Positions 39,086 to 48,154 are shown, counted from the stretch's first letter. The stretch is DNA of 64,000 nt from Chloroflexota bacterium (GCA_005880915.1 VBIW01000037.1:230239-294238); one strand, 5' to 3'. Numbers and translations are program-made. The notes: generated by a model not told the origin, from the letters alone.

Positions 39086-40184
39086 AACCAGCGGCGTAGC
39101 CGTAGCCCTGGACGATCGGGCCGAAGATCAGCGGTCCAAGCGAGAGGCCGAGGAAAAGAACCGTCCCGTACGCTCCCATCGTCACGCCTCGCGTCGACCC
39201 GGCCGACAGGTCGGCGAAGACGACGCCTATTGCGACAAACGCGGCGGCCATGAACGGCGTGCCGATCGCGAGCAGCAAGGCCGGCATGACGAATCCAGTC
39301 AGGTGGCCGAGCACGACCATCACGGTCGCCCAGCCGAGGGCGCCGACGAAGACGATTGGCCATCGCCGTCGCATTCTGTCGACCAGGCGTCCGGCGGGTA
39401 TCCGTGACGCCCCGTTCACGACTGCCTGGAGGGCGAGCAAGTAGCCGATCTGTGAGCTGGGGAGAGCCAGCACTTCCTTGCCGAAGACGGGAAGAAATGC
39501 ACCGATCGTTCCCCAGGTGAGGGTCACGCTGATCAGCCCGATCGTGATGGGAAAGAAAGCACGCTGCCGGATCAGCGCGCGCAGCGGTTCACGCAAAGAC
39601 AAGCCCTTGCGATCCGACTGCTGGCGGCTGCTGCTCGCAAGGATCGCACCTGGAATGGTGAAGATCAAAAGCACAGTCGTCACAGCGATGTCGGTGCGAA
39701 CGTCGAGCCACCGCAGTGCCAGTCCCGCGAGCGATGGGCCCAGAAAAAAACCGACCTGCATCGAAAGTGTCAGCCAGCCCATGGCGCGGCCCAACCTGGA
39801 TCTGGAAACGGACTCTGTCACGGCGCTGAACAGTGCGGCTTGCTGTGCGCCCGCCGCGAGTCCGCCGATGACCTGCCAGAGAAACAGCGGCGCCACCGTC
39901 GTGGTCAGCGCGGTCGCCGCTTGCGAGCCCGCGGTGAGGATCAGCGACACCGCCAACAGGGTCCGGGCCCCGAAGCGGTCGATCAGGACGCCTGACGGCA
40001 GAGACAGAAGGGCGGCGGTGATGGTCGCCGCCGAGAAAAGCGCACCGACTTCGAAACGGCTCGCGCCGAGGCCGTGCGCATACAGCGGGACTGTGAGTCC
40101 ACGTGCCGCGATGGTCGCGAAAACACTTCCGGCGGCGAGGTAGATGAAGACTATCCGGCGGGACTCGGGGACGGCGCGGGTCAC
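38970..40184 (-). CDS. 12-TM MFS transporter
   Basis: 404-aa MFS protein with about twelve hydrophobic segments. Motif A-like loops are GVLIDRFGARTL and the second-half AGRLVDRMRRRWP. The substrate is unknown. GTG 40184 (MTRAVPESRRIVFIYL) lies 7 nt after TATGTT; ATG 40196 is just upstream in frame. The last 116 bp are antisense to the Nudix gene; both frames keep low-complexity tails there (this one ends PSRRRSRVPLPPPAPGT). Confidence 0.85.
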   Translation of the reverse strand: MTRAVPESRRIVFIYLAAGSVFATIAARGLTVPLYAHGLGASRFEVGALFSAATITAALLSLPSGVLIDRFGARTLLAVSLILTAGSQAATALTTTVAPLFLWQVIGGLAAGAQQAALFSAVTESVSRSRLGRAMGWLTLSMQVGFFLGPSLAGLALRWLDVRTDIAVTTVLLIFTIPGAILASSSRQQSDRKGLSLREPLRALIRQRAFFPITIGLISVTLTWGTIGAFLPVFGKEVLALPSSQIGYLLALQAVVNGASRIPAGRLVDRMRRRWPIVFVGALGWATVMVVLGHLTGFVMPALLLAIGTPFMAAAFVAIGVVFADLSAGSTRGVTMGAYGTVLFLGLSLGPLIFGPIVQGYGYAAGFTACAAASAVLVLVMAALESEPSRRRSRVPLPPPAPGT

Positions 40185-40191
40185 CCTGCCT

Positions 40192-40197
40192 AACATA
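40192..40197 (-). promoter_or_regulatory. -10 element of the MFS gene (TATGTT)
   Basis: Minus TATGTT (40197-40192), 7-nt spacer to GTG 40184. Confidence 0.5.
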
Positions 40198-40332
40198 CCG
40201 GCCCGGTTGTGCGCAGGTGCGCTGGCGGGAGCCTGGTGCTGGTCATCCTCTCGTTCCAACCGGCAACATGGTCCGGACATTCGGTCGTGAGCAGCAGCGG
40301 CCACCTGCGCTTTGCGGATCTGGATCCAGTAT

Positions 40333-40338
40333 TACCGT
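40333..40338 (+). promoter_or_regulatory. -10-like element of the sirtuin gene (TACCGT)
   Basis: TACCGT, 6-nt spacer to GTG 40345. Confidence 0.4.
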
Positions 40339-40344
40339 GGTGAG

Positions 40345-41097
40345 GTGGGACGGGTGAGTGTCGAGCGAGCCGCTGACATGGTCGCAGCCGCCCAACGTGG
40401 CCTCGCGTTGACCGGGGCCGGGGTCTCGGCGGAGAGCGGCATCCCCACTTTTCGTGGCGAGGGCGGTCTATGGACGAAGTACGACCCGGTAAAGGTGTCC
40501 TCGATCGAGAGCTTTCTTGCCGATCCGACCTCCTACTGGAGCGTCTCGAAGGAGCGCGGCCGGGTCGCACTCGCGGCCAGGCCAAATCCCGGCCACGTTG
40601 CACTGGCCGCGATGGAGGCGGCCGGGCACCTCGTGGCGGTCGTCACGCAGAACACAGATGGCCTGCATCAGGACGCGGGCAGCAAGCGCGTGATCGAGCT
40701 GCACGGATCGGGGCGCAAGGTGCAGTGCCTTGAGTGCGGCAGGCTCGAGGCACGGTCGGAGGTGCAGGCGCGGCTCGAGGTCGAGATGCCACCGCGATGC
40801 CCTACATGTGGCAGCACCTTCTTGAAGCCGACAGTGATCTTGTTCGGCGAGCCGATGCCCGCCGTTGCAATGCACGATGCACTCGAGCTCGCCGGTCAAG
40901 CCGACGTGGTGATCGTGGTCGGATCATCGCTCGTGGTCTATCCGGCGGCGGAGGTTCCACTCGTCGCGGTCCGCGCGGGCGCCCGCCTGATCGTGATCAA
41001 TGCCGAGCCGACACCGCTCGACCGCTTCGCCGAGGTGGTGATCCATGGCCGCTCGGGTGAGGTGTTGCCCCAGATCGCGGCCCTCATAGGTGCGTGA
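40345..41097 (+). CDS. Sir2-family NAD-dependent deacylase
   Basis: 250-aa class-U/III sirtuin that removes acyl groups from protein lysines. NAD motifs GAGVSAESGIPTFRG and TQNTDGLHQDAGS, catalytic His in ELHGS, and a four-Cys zinc site (VQCLECG and RCPTCGS). Start GTG 40345 follows TACCGT; GTG 40354 is an alternative. Relatives regulate acyl-CoA synthetases; no such gene is adjacent. Its end overlaps birA by 14 bp. Confidence 0.93.
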   Translation: MGRVSVERAADMVAAAQRGLALTGAGVSAESGIPTFRGEGGLWTKYDPVKVSSIESFLADPTSYWSVSKERGRVALAARPNPGHVALAAMEAAGHLVAVVTQNTDGLHQDAGSKRVIELHGSGRKVQCLECGRLEARSEVQARLEVEMPPRCPTCGSTFLKPTVILFGEPMPAVAMHDALELAGQADVVIVVGSSLVVYPAAEVPLVAVRAGARLIVINAEPTPLDRFAEVVIHGRSGEVLPQIAALIGA

Positions 41098-41698
41098 CGC
41101 TGCCCGCGACAAATGCCACTCCGTCGACGATCAGCTCGCCGCGCGGTCCGATCCCTTCCGCCAGTCCTTCGGTGATTGCACCCGACACGTCGACTCGCAC
41201 TCGCCGGCCCAGCGTCGCCGACAGGTCGCGCCAGCGCTCGATAACCTGGTCTGGTCGCGCCAAGGTCCAGGTCGCGATCTCTTGACGCAGCCGGTCGAAT
41301 ACGTCGTCTCGTGGTTGATCAAGCGTTGCCGCACCATCCGGCGACCAGGTCAGGTTGATTCCGATGCCGCATATGGCGCGGTCTTGGGTGGCCTCGACCA
41401 GAATCCCGCCCACCTTTCGCTCTTCCAGCAGCAGGTCGTTGGGCCACTTCAGACGGACGCGGCGTGGATCGCATGCTTCTGCCGCCGCCACCCCAGCCGC
41501 AAGGCTCAGCAGCGGGTTGGGCTCGAGCACGAAGGAGACCAGCAGCGCCGTGCCCTCGGGCGACTCCCAGCGGCGGTCGAGCCGTCCGCGTCCGGCCGTC
41601 TGATGATCGGCGAGCACGATCGAGCCGATGGGCAGGCTGCGGGCGACATCCTGAGTCGACGTGACCGACCCCAGGCGCCAAACTTCCGCTTCACCCAC
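41084..41698 (-). CDS. birA: Biotin-[carboxylase carrier] ligase, no DNA-binding domain
   Basis: Attaches biotin to carboxylase carrier proteins. 204 aa, class I (no N-terminal helix-turn-helix). Signs: TSTQDVARSL, TAGRGRLDRRW (biotinyl-AMP loop), LKWPNDLLLEERKVGGILVE and GIGINL. GTG 41698 gives MGEAEVWRLGSVTSTQD and lies 7 nt after TAGCTT. The carboxyltransferase at 58.5 kb would need a biotinylated partner, so this enzyme fits that need. Confidence 0.9.
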   Translation of the reverse strand: MGEAEVWRLGSVTSTQDVARSLPIGSIVLADHQTAGRGRLDRRWESPEGTALLVSFVLEPNPLLSLAAGVAAAEACDPRRVRLKWPNDLLLEERKVGGILVEATQDRAICGIGINLTWSPDGAATLDQPRDDVFDRLRQEIATWTLARPDQVIERWRDLSATLGRRVRVDVSGAITEGLAEGIGPRGELIVDGVAFVAGSVTHL

Positions 41699-41704
41699 GA
41701 TCGG

Positions 41705-41711
41705 TAAGCTA
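41705..41711. promoter_or_regulatory. Overlapping divergent -10 (TAAGCTA)
   Basis: Plus TAAGCT ends 9 nt before ATG 41720; minus TAGCTT ends 7 nt before GTG 41698. Starts are 22 bp apart. The clearest symmetric case together with 60138-60144. Confidence 0.75.
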
Positions 41712-41719
41712 ACCGAGTC

Positions 41720-41908
41720 ATGAAGCTCCATCGAGCGATCGCGCTCGTGGTGATGATGGCGATGGCGGTGGTTCTGGTTGTTTTTCTCACCGCCGTCGGC
41801 ATCGCGAACTTCGACACCCACAGCCTCATCGCGCTCGGGGTGGTGGTGGCCGCGGCTGCCATCAGCGGCGTCGCGTTCAGCTGGAATCGGTACTTCAAGC
41901 GCCAGTAG
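41720..41908 (+). CDS. 62-aa two-helix membrane protein
   Basis: Small membrane protein, unknown. Two hydrophobic helices (about 6-28 and 35-53) and a basic end (WNRYFKRQ). ATG 41720 follows TAAGCT by 9 nt. Its TAG shares the G with the fgd GTG (TAGTG), so it is the leader gene of the F420 cluster and may be needed mainly for coupled translation, or may have its own role in the membrane. Confidence 0.75.
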   Translation: MKLHRAIALVVMMAMAVVLVVFLTAVGIANFDTHSLIALGVVVAAAAISGVAFSWNRYFKRQ

Positions 41909-42918
41909 TGCCCGCACCAAAGCTGCGGCTCGGCTACAAGGCTTCGGCCGAGCAGTTCGGCCCGCGCGAGCTGCTCGACTTCGCGGTCGCGGCCGAGGCC
42001 AACGGGTTCGATTCGGTTTTCGTCAGCGACCACTTTCAGCCCTGGCGCCACTCCGACGGCCATGCGCCATTCGCGTTCGCGTGGCTGGCAGCGGTGGGCG
42101 AGCGCACGGCTAGCGTCGCTCTCGGCACCTCAGTCGCGACGCCCACCTTTCGCTACCACCCCGCCATAGTCGCCCAGGCGTTCGGCACCCTCGGGCTCTT
42201 ATTCCCGGAGCGGATGATCCTCGGCGTCGGGACCGGCGAGCATCTCAACGAGGGCGCGCTCGGCGTCCAGTGGCCAGACAACCGAGAGCGTTTCGCTCGC
42301 CTCAGGGAGGCGGTGCGGCTCATCCGCCAGCTCTGGAGCGAGCAGTCGGTGACCTTCGACGGCGAGTACTACCACACCCGCAACGCGACGATCTATGACC
42401 GTCCGCAAAAGCCCCTGCCGATCTACGTCAGCGCGGGCGGACCGCAGGTCGCCAAATACGCCGGGCGCGCAGGCGACGGCCTGATCTGCACCTCGGGCAA
42501 AGGGATGGAGCTCTACACCGACCAGTTGCTCCCCTCATTCGGTGATGGGGCCAGGGAATCGGGACGCGATGCGGGCGACCTGGAAAAGATGATCGAGGTC
42601 AAGGTCTCTTACGACACCGACCGCACACGCGCGATGGAGGACACCAAGATCTGGGCGTCGCTGGCGCTGCCGGCGGAGACCAAGGCAGGGATCGACGACC
42701 CGCGTGAGATGGAACGACTTGCGAAGACAGTTGAGGACGTGGCGTACCGGCGCTGGCTGGTTGCGAGCGACCCTGACGAGCACATCGAGCAGCTCCGGCC
42801 ATATCTCGACCTTGGGTTCACCCACCTCGTCTTCCACGCGCCAGGCGATCGGCAAACCCGCTTTCTCGAGCTCTATGGGTCGCAGATCCTACCCAGGATT
42901 CGCAAGCAGTGGGGATGA
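41908..42918 (+). CDS. fgd: F420-dependent glucose-6-phosphate dehydrogenase
   Basis: Oxidises glucose 6-phosphate to 6-phosphogluconolactone and reduces F420. 336 aa, the same length as the mycobacterial enzyme as I recall it, with [45 protein letters not shown] and [12 protein letters not shown], all FGD hallmarks. GTG 41908 is coupled to the small membrane gene and its TGA overlaps cofC. Being in the F420 operon supports the cofactor. Confidence 0.93.
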   Translation: MPAPKLRLGYKASAEQFGPRELLDFAVAAEANGFDSVFVSDHFQPWRHSDGHAPFAFAWLAAVGERTASVALGTSVATPTFRYHPAIVAQAFGTLGLLFPERMILGVGTGEHLNEGALGVQWPDNRERFARLREAVRLIRQLWSEQSVTFDGEYYHTRNATIYDRPQKPLPIYVSAGGPQVAKYAGRAGDGLICTSGKGMELYTDQLLPSFGDGARESGRDAGDLEKMIEVKVSYDTDRTRAMEDTKIWASLALPAETKAGIDDPREMERLAKTVEDVAYRRWLVASDPDEHIEQLRPYLDLGFTHLVFHAPGDRQTRFLELYGSQILPRIRKQWG

Positions 42919-43508
42919 CCACCTGGGTCGTAGTCCTGATCAAGGACTTCGACTCGGCCAAGCAGCGCCTTCGGCCGGCGCTCGGCACGAAATCGCGCCG
43001 AGCCCTGGCGCGTCGCAACGCACGCCTGGCCGTCAGCGCTGCGTTTGCGGGTGATCGCGTTCTCGTCGTGGCCGGAAGCGACGAGGTGGGCGAGCTTGCG
43101 AGGACTTGGGGTGCCGATGTCTTGCTCGAGCCTCGCGAAGAGGGTCAGAACACTGCCGCAGACCGGGGCATCAACCGCGCGCTGGAAGGCGGGGCGCGAG
43201 CCGTGCTTCTTCTGTCGAGCGACCTGCCGCTCGTCACCGAATCGTCGGTGCGCGAACTTCTCGACGTGGCGGCAAGGCACGATCGGCCGGTGGTGGTCGC
43301 GGTACCGGCGATCGGGCGGGGCGGCACGAACGCGCTTTATCTCCGGCCGCCCGACGCCATCGGCCTGCATTTCGGCGACGACTCGCTGGCGAAATTCCAC
43401 GACGACGCGGAGGCTCGCAATGTCGAGTTCGTCATCCATCATTCCGACGCGATGGCGCTTGACCTCGACGAGCCGTCCGACCTCGCCAGCCTCAGCCGCG
43501 CGGTTTGA
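42915..43508 (+). CDS. cofC: CofC/FbiD guanylyltransferase
   Basis: Activates 2-phospho-L-lactate or phosphoenolpyruvate with GTP for F420 synthesis. 197 aa with [21 protein letters not shown], the metal/phosphate region [15 protein letters not shown] and [17 protein letters not shown] 42915 overlaps fgd as ATGA and its stop overlaps cofE as TTGA. Which three-carbon substrate it uses cannot be told. Confidence 0.92.
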   Translation: MTTWVVVLIKDFDSAKQRLRPALGTKSRRALARRNARLAVSAAFAGDRVLVVAGSDEVGELARTWGADVLLEPREEGQNTAADRGINRALEGGARAVLLLSSDLPLVTESSVRELLDVAARHDRPVVVAVPAIGRGGTNALYLRPPDAIGLHFGDDSLAKFHDDAEARNVEFVIHHSDAMALDLDEPSDLASLSRAV

Positions 43509-44239
43509 AGCGCGTCGAGCTGATCGGCGTTGAAGGACTGCCCGAGATTCGGGCCGGAGACGACCTCGGTCGACTGATCGCCGGACACGCGAGCCTGCAA
43601 TCCGGTGACGTCATCGTGGTCGCTCAGAAGGTGGTTTCGAAGTCAGAGGGACGCCTGGTCAAGCTGGCGTCGGTGACCGCCGGCGATGAGGCTGTGAGAC
43701 TCGCCTCCGGGCTGATTGCAAATCCAGACCCACGCATGGTGCAGGTCGTCCTCGACGAAAGCGTTCGCGTGCTGCGGTCGGAGCGCGTCTTGATCACAGA
43801 GACCAGACATGGATACGTGTGCGCCAACTCCGGCGTCGATCACTCGAACGTCGGAAGCGACACGCTTGCGCTTCTACCGGTGGATCCGGACGCCAGCGCC
43901 GGGCGGCTACGGTCTCGCCTGGCGGAGCTGACCGGCGCCCAGGTCGGAGTGATCGTCTCCGACACGTTCGGCCGACCGTGGAGGTTGGGCATCGTCAACG
44001 TGGCTCTCGGAGTCGCTGGTCTGTCGGGCCTCGTCGACCTTCGCGGCACTCTCGATGACGTGGGCGAGCCACTCCACGCAACAGTCCTGGCTGTGGCGGA
44101 CGACATCGCGTCGAGCGCCGGGCTGGTGATGGGCAAGACCGAGCGGACTCCCGCCGTAATCGTGCGGGGACTCGAACTGGGAGGAACCGGCTCCGGCCGC
44201 GATCTCATCCGCCCAGCGGCGGAGGATCTGTTCCGCTGA
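43505..44239 (+). CDS. cofE: CofE, F420-0:gamma-glutamyl ligase
   Basis: Adds glutamates to F420-0 using GTP. 244 aa, CofE domain only; the C-terminal nitroreductase-like FbiB part of mycobacteria is absent. Signs: DVIVVAQKVVSKSEGR, ETRHGYVCANSGVDHSNV, VIVSDTFGRPWRLGIVNVALG. TTG 43505 overlaps the cofC TGA. Because the FbiB domain reduces the intermediate dehydro-F420-0, another reductase would be needed if the pathway starts from PEP. Confidence 0.94.
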   Translation: MKRVELIGVEGLPEIRAGDDLGRLIAGHASLQSGDVIVVAQKVVSKSEGRLVKLASVTAGDEAVRLASGLIANPDPRMVQVVLDESVRVLRSERVLITETRHGYVCANSGVDHSNVGSDTLALLPVDPDASAGRLRSRLAELTGAQVGVIVSDTFGRPWRLGIVNVALGVAGLSGLVDLRGTLDDVGEPLHATVLAVADDIASSAGLVMGKTERTPAVIVRGLELGGTGSGRDLIRPAAEDLFR

Positions 44240-45141
44240 AGATCGTCGTCCTGGCCGGAGGCACTGGTGGGGCGGCGCTGGCCGCAGGGATCCAGGCCGT
44301 AGGGGCGAGCCATGAGCTGACTGTCATCGCCAACACGGCGGACGACGATGAGTTCTGGGGACTCCTGGTCTGTCCGGACATCGACGCGGTCGTCTACCGC
44401 CTCGCAGGCGTGTTCAACGACGAGGCGGGGTATGGCGTCAAGGGCGACACCTTCCGGGTCCTCGACACGCTCACCGAAATCGGCGACGCGACATGGTTTC
44501 GCATCGGCGACAAGGACTTCGCCACTCATCTCATAAGAACCGACATGCTGCGCCGCGGCCACACCCTGACCGAAACATCGCTCGCAATCGGTGCGCGCTT
44601 TGGCCTCAAGACGCGTGTGATTCCGATGACCGACGACTCGGTCCGCACGCGATTCAATACGGACGCTGGAGAGCTCTCGTTTCAGGAGTACTTCGTGCGC
44701 GAGCGTTTGAAGCCGCAGCTTCAGGGCATCGCCTTCGCAGGCATCGACTCAGCGCACCGTACGCCTGATGTCTCGACCGCACTGCGCGAGGCGGATCTCG
44801 TGATCATCGGACCGTCCAATCCGTTGATCTCGATCGCTCCGATCCTGACGCTCGTACGCAACGAGCTTCGGCGCGAACGGACGATGGCCGTCACCCCGAT
44901 CATCGGTGGCGTTGCGTTGAAAGGGCCGACCGTCGAGATGATGCGTGCTGTTGGCCGTATGCCAGATTCGGTCGAGGTCGCGCGCATGTACCGCGATGTC
45001 GCGGGCACGTTCGTGATCGATGAGAGGGACGGTGATCGAGCGAGCGCGATCGAGGAGCTCGGCTATCGGACAGTGGTTTGCGACACCGTGATGCGCGATG
45101 GGGGAGGCAAGCTTGCCGCCGCCCTCCTAAGTCACGTGTGA
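44236..45141 (+). CDS. cofD: CofD/FbiA transferase, CTG start
   Basis: Joins the activated three-carbon unit to Fo. 301 aa. The substrate-binding LAGGTGGAALAAGIQ lies at residues 6-20 and TANTADDDEFWGL-like region at about 33-46 (ANTADDDEFWGL). The first ATG/GTG/TTG in frame is at 44410, which would delete both; CTG 44236 keeps them and overlaps the cofE TGA as CTGA. This is the strongest case for a CTG start in the window. The rest (DKDFATHLIRTDMLRRG, IIGPSNPLISI) is typical CofD. Confidence 0.92.
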   Translation: MKIVVLAGGTGGAALAAGIQAVGASHELTVIANTADDDEFWGLLVCPDIDAVVYRLAGVFNDEAGYGVKGDTFRVLDTLTEIGDATWFRIGDKDFATHLIRTDMLRRGHTLTETSLAIGARFGLKTRVIPMTDDSVRTRFNTDAGELSFQEYFVRERLKPQLQGIAFAGIDSAHRTPDVSTALREADLVIIGPSNPLISIAPILTLVRNELRRERTMAVTPIIGGVALKGPTVEMMRAVGRMPDSVEVARMYRDVAGTFVIDERDGDRASAIEELGYRTVVCDTVMRDGGGKLAAALLSHV

Positions 45142-45969
45142 GTTGGCGACCATCACCAGGACACCGATCAAGACCATCACGAGGCCGACGACCAGCACAG
45201 CGTACTGAGCGATCGCAATCACCTTTCTGCTGGGGCGCCTGAGCGCCGGCTCGTCAGCCTCCATGCCGGGCGCGTCGCCCGACGCGAGGGACCAATCCCC
45301 CGAGGCAGGCTCCCCCTTGTCCTTCTTTTTCTTTTTCCCTGGCTCGGCCTCCACCTGGGCGTCCTTGCTGGTGCTGACCACCGACCAGCCACCGGCCGAG
45401 GTCGAGGACGCGGCCGCCACTGGTGCGGCGGGGGTCACGGTTTCGGCCGGAGCAAGGGGTTCCGACGGCCGGGGAGCGGGCGTCCACGAAGGCTCGCTTG
45501 GAGCCCTGGGGGTCGGCTCTGGGGCGGGGCGGAAAGGCGTTGCCGGCGCAGGCGGAGGCGGCTCTGGTGGCGCGGCAGGGTAGTCGAAGGAGGACGGTGC
45601 TGAGGGCGCTTGCGGCAGCGGGGCCTGCTCCCACGGGGGCGGTTCGGGAGCCTGCTGGGGCTTCGTGGGCGGCGCTGCAGGCGGCGGAGCAGCCGGAGGT
45701 GCCTGGTATGCCGTGACCTCGTAGGCCACGGTGGGTTGAACCTTTGTCTGTTCGAAGGGCGAGGCAGCCGCAGGAGCCGGCTCGGGTGGCTTCTCTGCGT
45801 GGCCGTGCGGTGCCATGGTGCGCTGCCGCGCCGCCCGCACCTTGTGCTCGATCTGCGATCTTCTCGCCGAATACATCGAGCGCTTGTCGACAGATTTGCG
45901 GCGCAAGACGAAAAACACGGCCACGATGCCGACGATCGCCACGAACGGGCCAGCCAGGAGATAGGCCAT
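45127..45969 (-). CDS. Two-helix membrane protein with Pro-rich linker
   Basis: 280 aa. An N-terminal helix (3-21), about 220 residues of Pro/Ala-rich sequence with a KKKKKDKG patch, and a C-terminal helix (about 252-274). Likely a cytoplasmic or surface loop held at both ends. No known domain is seen. ATG 45969 lies 8 nt after GATAAT, and an in-frame TAA is just upstream, so the start is secure. The end overlaps cofD by 15 bp on the other strand. Confidence 0.65.
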   Translation of the reverse strand: MAYLLAGPFVAIVGIVAVFFVLRRKSVDKRSMYSARRSQIEHKVRAARQRTMAPHGHAEKPPEPAPAAASPFEQTKVQPTVAYEVTAYQAPPAAPPPAAPPTKPQQAPEPPPWEQAPLPQAPSAPSSFDYPAAPPEPPPPAPATPFRPAPEPTPRAPSEPSWTPAPRPSEPLAPAETVTPAAPVAAASSTSAGGWSVVSTSKDAQVEAEPGKKKKKDKGEPASGDWSLASGDAPGMEADEPALRRPSRKVIAIAQYAVLVVGLVMVLIGVLVMVANSHVT

Positions 45970-46015
45970 AGGCGCCGATTATCGGGGATCGGTCCATGTG
46001 TGACAATCGCAAATG

Positions 46016-46468
46016 GTGGGTCTTTACGATCGCATTCAGTCCGACATGGTCGACGCGCGCATGCGGCGCGACGACGTGGCGCTGGGCACTTTGTCGCTGC
46101 TGAAGAGCGAGCTTGTGCGCGCCAGCAAGGAAGGTGGCGCCCCAGGAAAGATCGACGACGACCTCGTAGTTCGTGTGGCGCGCAAGGAAGTCAAGCGACG
46201 CGAGGAGGCGATCGACGTGTATCGAAAGGCGGGCCGTGAAGACACCGCTCGGCGTGAAGAGGCCGAGATGAAGGTGCTGCGCGGCTTTTTGCCTACGGCG
46301 CTGAGCGAGCAGGAGATCGAAGCCGAGGTACGGGCCGCCATCGACGAGGTCAAGCCGGATGGCCCCAAGGGATTCGGTCTGGTGATGAAAGCGGCCACCG
46401 CGCGTCTCGCGGGAAGGGCGGACGGGACTCAGATCGCGACGGTAGCGCGCAGGCTGCTTGGCTCTTAA
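46016..46468 (+). CDS. yqeY: YqeY/GatB-domain protein
   Basis: 150-aa helical protein related to the tRNA-binding C-terminal domain of GatB. It reads MGLYDRIQSDMVDARMRRDD and ends AATARLAGRADGTQIATVARRLL, as in YqeY. GTG 46016 lies 8 nt after GACAAT; ATG 46013 is one codon earlier. Its exact function is unknown; it may help tRNA amidation or translation. Confidence 0.88.
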   Translation: MGLYDRIQSDMVDARMRRDDVALGTLSLLKSELVRASKEGGAPGKIDDDLVVRVARKEVKRREEAIDVYRKAGREDTARREEAEMKVLRGFLPTALSEQEIEAEVRAAIDEVKPDGPKGFGLVMKAATARLAGRADGTQIATVARRLLGS

Positions 46469-47201
46469 GGCCAAGAAGTCCTGGATGTCGCCCCCGCCTC
46501 CGCGCGGGGCCCGGACCCGTGCCAGGTTGACTGTGGAGCGGCTTCGCGAGCTCTATCCGGCGGCAACCGAGCTCCTGCACGAGAGCCCGTTCCAGCTCCT
46601 GATTGCGACGATCCTCTCAGCGCAGACGACCGACCGTTCGGTGAACCTGATCACACCCGAGCTGTTCCGGCGCTATCCGACCGCGGAGGACCTCGCTGGC
46701 GCGGACCCGGCGCAGGTCGAAATGCTGATCAGGCCGACGGGTTTCTTCCGGGCCAAGACGAAAAGGATCATCGCGGCGAGCCGCAAGCTCGTCGAGCTGT
46801 TCGGCGGGGTCGTGCCGAACACGATGGAGGATCTGATCAAGATCCCCGGCATCGGGCGCAAGACGGCGAACGTGATCCTTGGCGCGGGCTTCGGCGTCCC
46901 GGGGTTTGCGGTTGACACGCACGTCATGCGCCTTACCAATCGGATCGGGCTCGTCAAGACGAAGGACCCGGTGAAGATCGAGTACCAGGTCTGCTCCATG
47001 GTGCCCAAGGAGGAGTGGACGGGCCTCTCGCTGCGGTTGATCCTCCATGGCCGCAGGGTCTGTGACGCCCGCCGGCCGCGGTGCGTGGAGTGCGTCCTGA
47101 ATGACTTTTGCCCCTCCTCGCTCACGCGTCCGAACCGGCGGCTGCGCACTGGCCGGCCCATCGGTGAGGCGCCGGGTTCGGACATCAAGCTCGCTCGCTA
47201 G
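46458..47201 (+). CDS. nth: Endonuclease III
   Basis: Base-excision DNA glycosylase/AP lyase for oxidised pyrimidines. 247 aa, HhH motif IPGIGRKTANVILGAGFG with its catalytic Lys, catalytic Asp in VDTHVMRL, and the Fe-S site C-x6-C-x2-C-x5-C (RVCDARRPRCVECVLNDFC). TTG 46458 overlaps yqeY by 11 bp; ATG 46485 is an alternative. Confidence 0.94.
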   Translation: MALKAKKSWMSPPPPRGARTRARLTVERLRELYPAATELLHESPFQLLIATILSAQTTDRSVNLITPELFRRYPTAEDLAGADPAQVEMLIRPTGFFRAKTKRIIAASRKLVELFGGVVPNTMEDLIKIPGIGRKTANVILGAGFGVPGFAVDTHVMRLTNRIGLVKTKDPVKIEYQVCSMVPKEEWTGLSLRLILHGRRVCDARRPRCVECVLNDFCPSSLTRPNRRLRTGRPIGEAPGSDIKLAR

Positions 47202-47221
47202 TCATCTCCGAACGTTTGTTC

Positions 47222-47227
47222 TAACAT
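47222..47227 (+). promoter_or_regulatory. -10 element of the radical SAM gene (TAACAT)
   Basis: TAACAT, 6-nt spacer, GTG 47234. Confidence 0.55.
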
Positions 47228-47233
47228 GATCGG

Positions 47234-48154
47234 GTGGCCTCCGTGGAACCCCGTCTTGTCGACGTCGACTACCTCGAGGTGCAGTGCAAGTCGGCGCTCA
47301 ATCCGGTCAAGAACATGGGCTTCGCCTGGTCCCTCAACCCCTACACCGGCTGCGAGCACCGCTGCGCCTTCTGCTACGTCCGCGCCTTCGAATTACGCGC
47401 CGACCGGCCATCCGACGACCGCTACGGTCGTACGGTTCGCGTCAAGCTCAACGTGGCCGCGGTCCTGCGGAGCGAGCTCGCACGGCGTTCGTGGCGCCAG
47501 GAGACCGTGGTCATCGGCGCAGCAACCGACCCCTACCAGCCTGCGGAGGGCCGCTACCGCCTGACGCGTCAGTGCCTCGAGGTCTTCCGCGACTTCGCCA
47601 ACCCGGCGGCGATGATCACCCGCGGCCCCATGATCGTGCGCGACATCGACGTGCTTTCGTCGCTTGCGCGGCGTGCCGACCTCCACATCACGTTCAGCAT
47701 CCCGACGGTCGACGACGAGATCTGGCGCAAGACCGAACCGGGCACGGCGCATCCAAGACAGCGTCTGCGCGCGATCGAGAAGCTCGTCGCCGCGGGCATC
47801 GACGTCGGCGTCGGCATGGCGCCAATCCTGCCCGGGCTCTCCGACCGGCCAGACCAGCTGGAGGCCGTCGTCAAGGCGGCGCGCGCGGTCGGCGCAACCG
47901 GCCTCTGGGCGAACATGCTGCACCTGAAGGACGGGACACGTGAGCACTTCATGTCAGTCCTGTCGCGGCACTGGCCGGAGCTCGTGCCTCGCTACGAGCA
48001 CGCCTACCGAAACCGGGCCTACCTGCCACCGAACTTTGGCGAAAAGACGATGCAAGAGGTGAAGCGACTGCGCTCGCATCACGGAGTTTCGGACCGCCGC
48101 CGCGTGATCCTGAAACCGCCGCCGCAGCCGGAGCAGCTCGCCTTTCTCAATTAG
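47234..48154 (+). CDS. Radical SAM protein, Rv2578c/SplB-like
   Basis: 306-aa radical SAM enzyme. The [4Fe-4S] motif C-x3-C-x2-C is CEHRCAFCY at about residues 40-48, with VIGAATDPYQPAEGRYRLTRQ and ITRGPMIVRDIDVL as in the Rv2578c family. Homologues are widespread and were often annotated as DNA repair photolyase; the reaction is not known to me. Location beside nth may hint at DNA repair, but that is weak. Confidence 0.87.
   Translation: MASVEPRLVDVDYLEVQCKSALNPVKNMGFAWSLNPYTGCEHRCAFCYVRAFELRADRPSDDRYGRTVRVKLNVAAVLRSELARRSWRQETVVIGAATDPYQPAEGRYRLTRQCLEVFRDFANPAAMITRGPMIVRDIDVLSSLARRADLHITFSIPTVDDEIWRKTEPGTAHPRQRLRAIEKLVAAGIDVGVGMAPILPGLSDRPDQLEAVVKAARAVGATGLWANMLHLKDGTREHFMSVLSRHWPELVPRYEHAYRNRAYLPPNFGEKTMQEVKRLRSHHGVSDRRRVILKPPPQPEQLAFLN

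Noticed and set aside
45301-45760. Pro-rich low-complexity DNA as a repeat array
   Set aside because: It encodes an irregular Pro/Ala linker in one protein; no regular repeat unit.
45254-46474. Long minus-strand frame across yqeY and the Pro-rich gene
   Set aside because: No domain; YqeY on the plus strand and the anchored protein in another frame account for the DNA.
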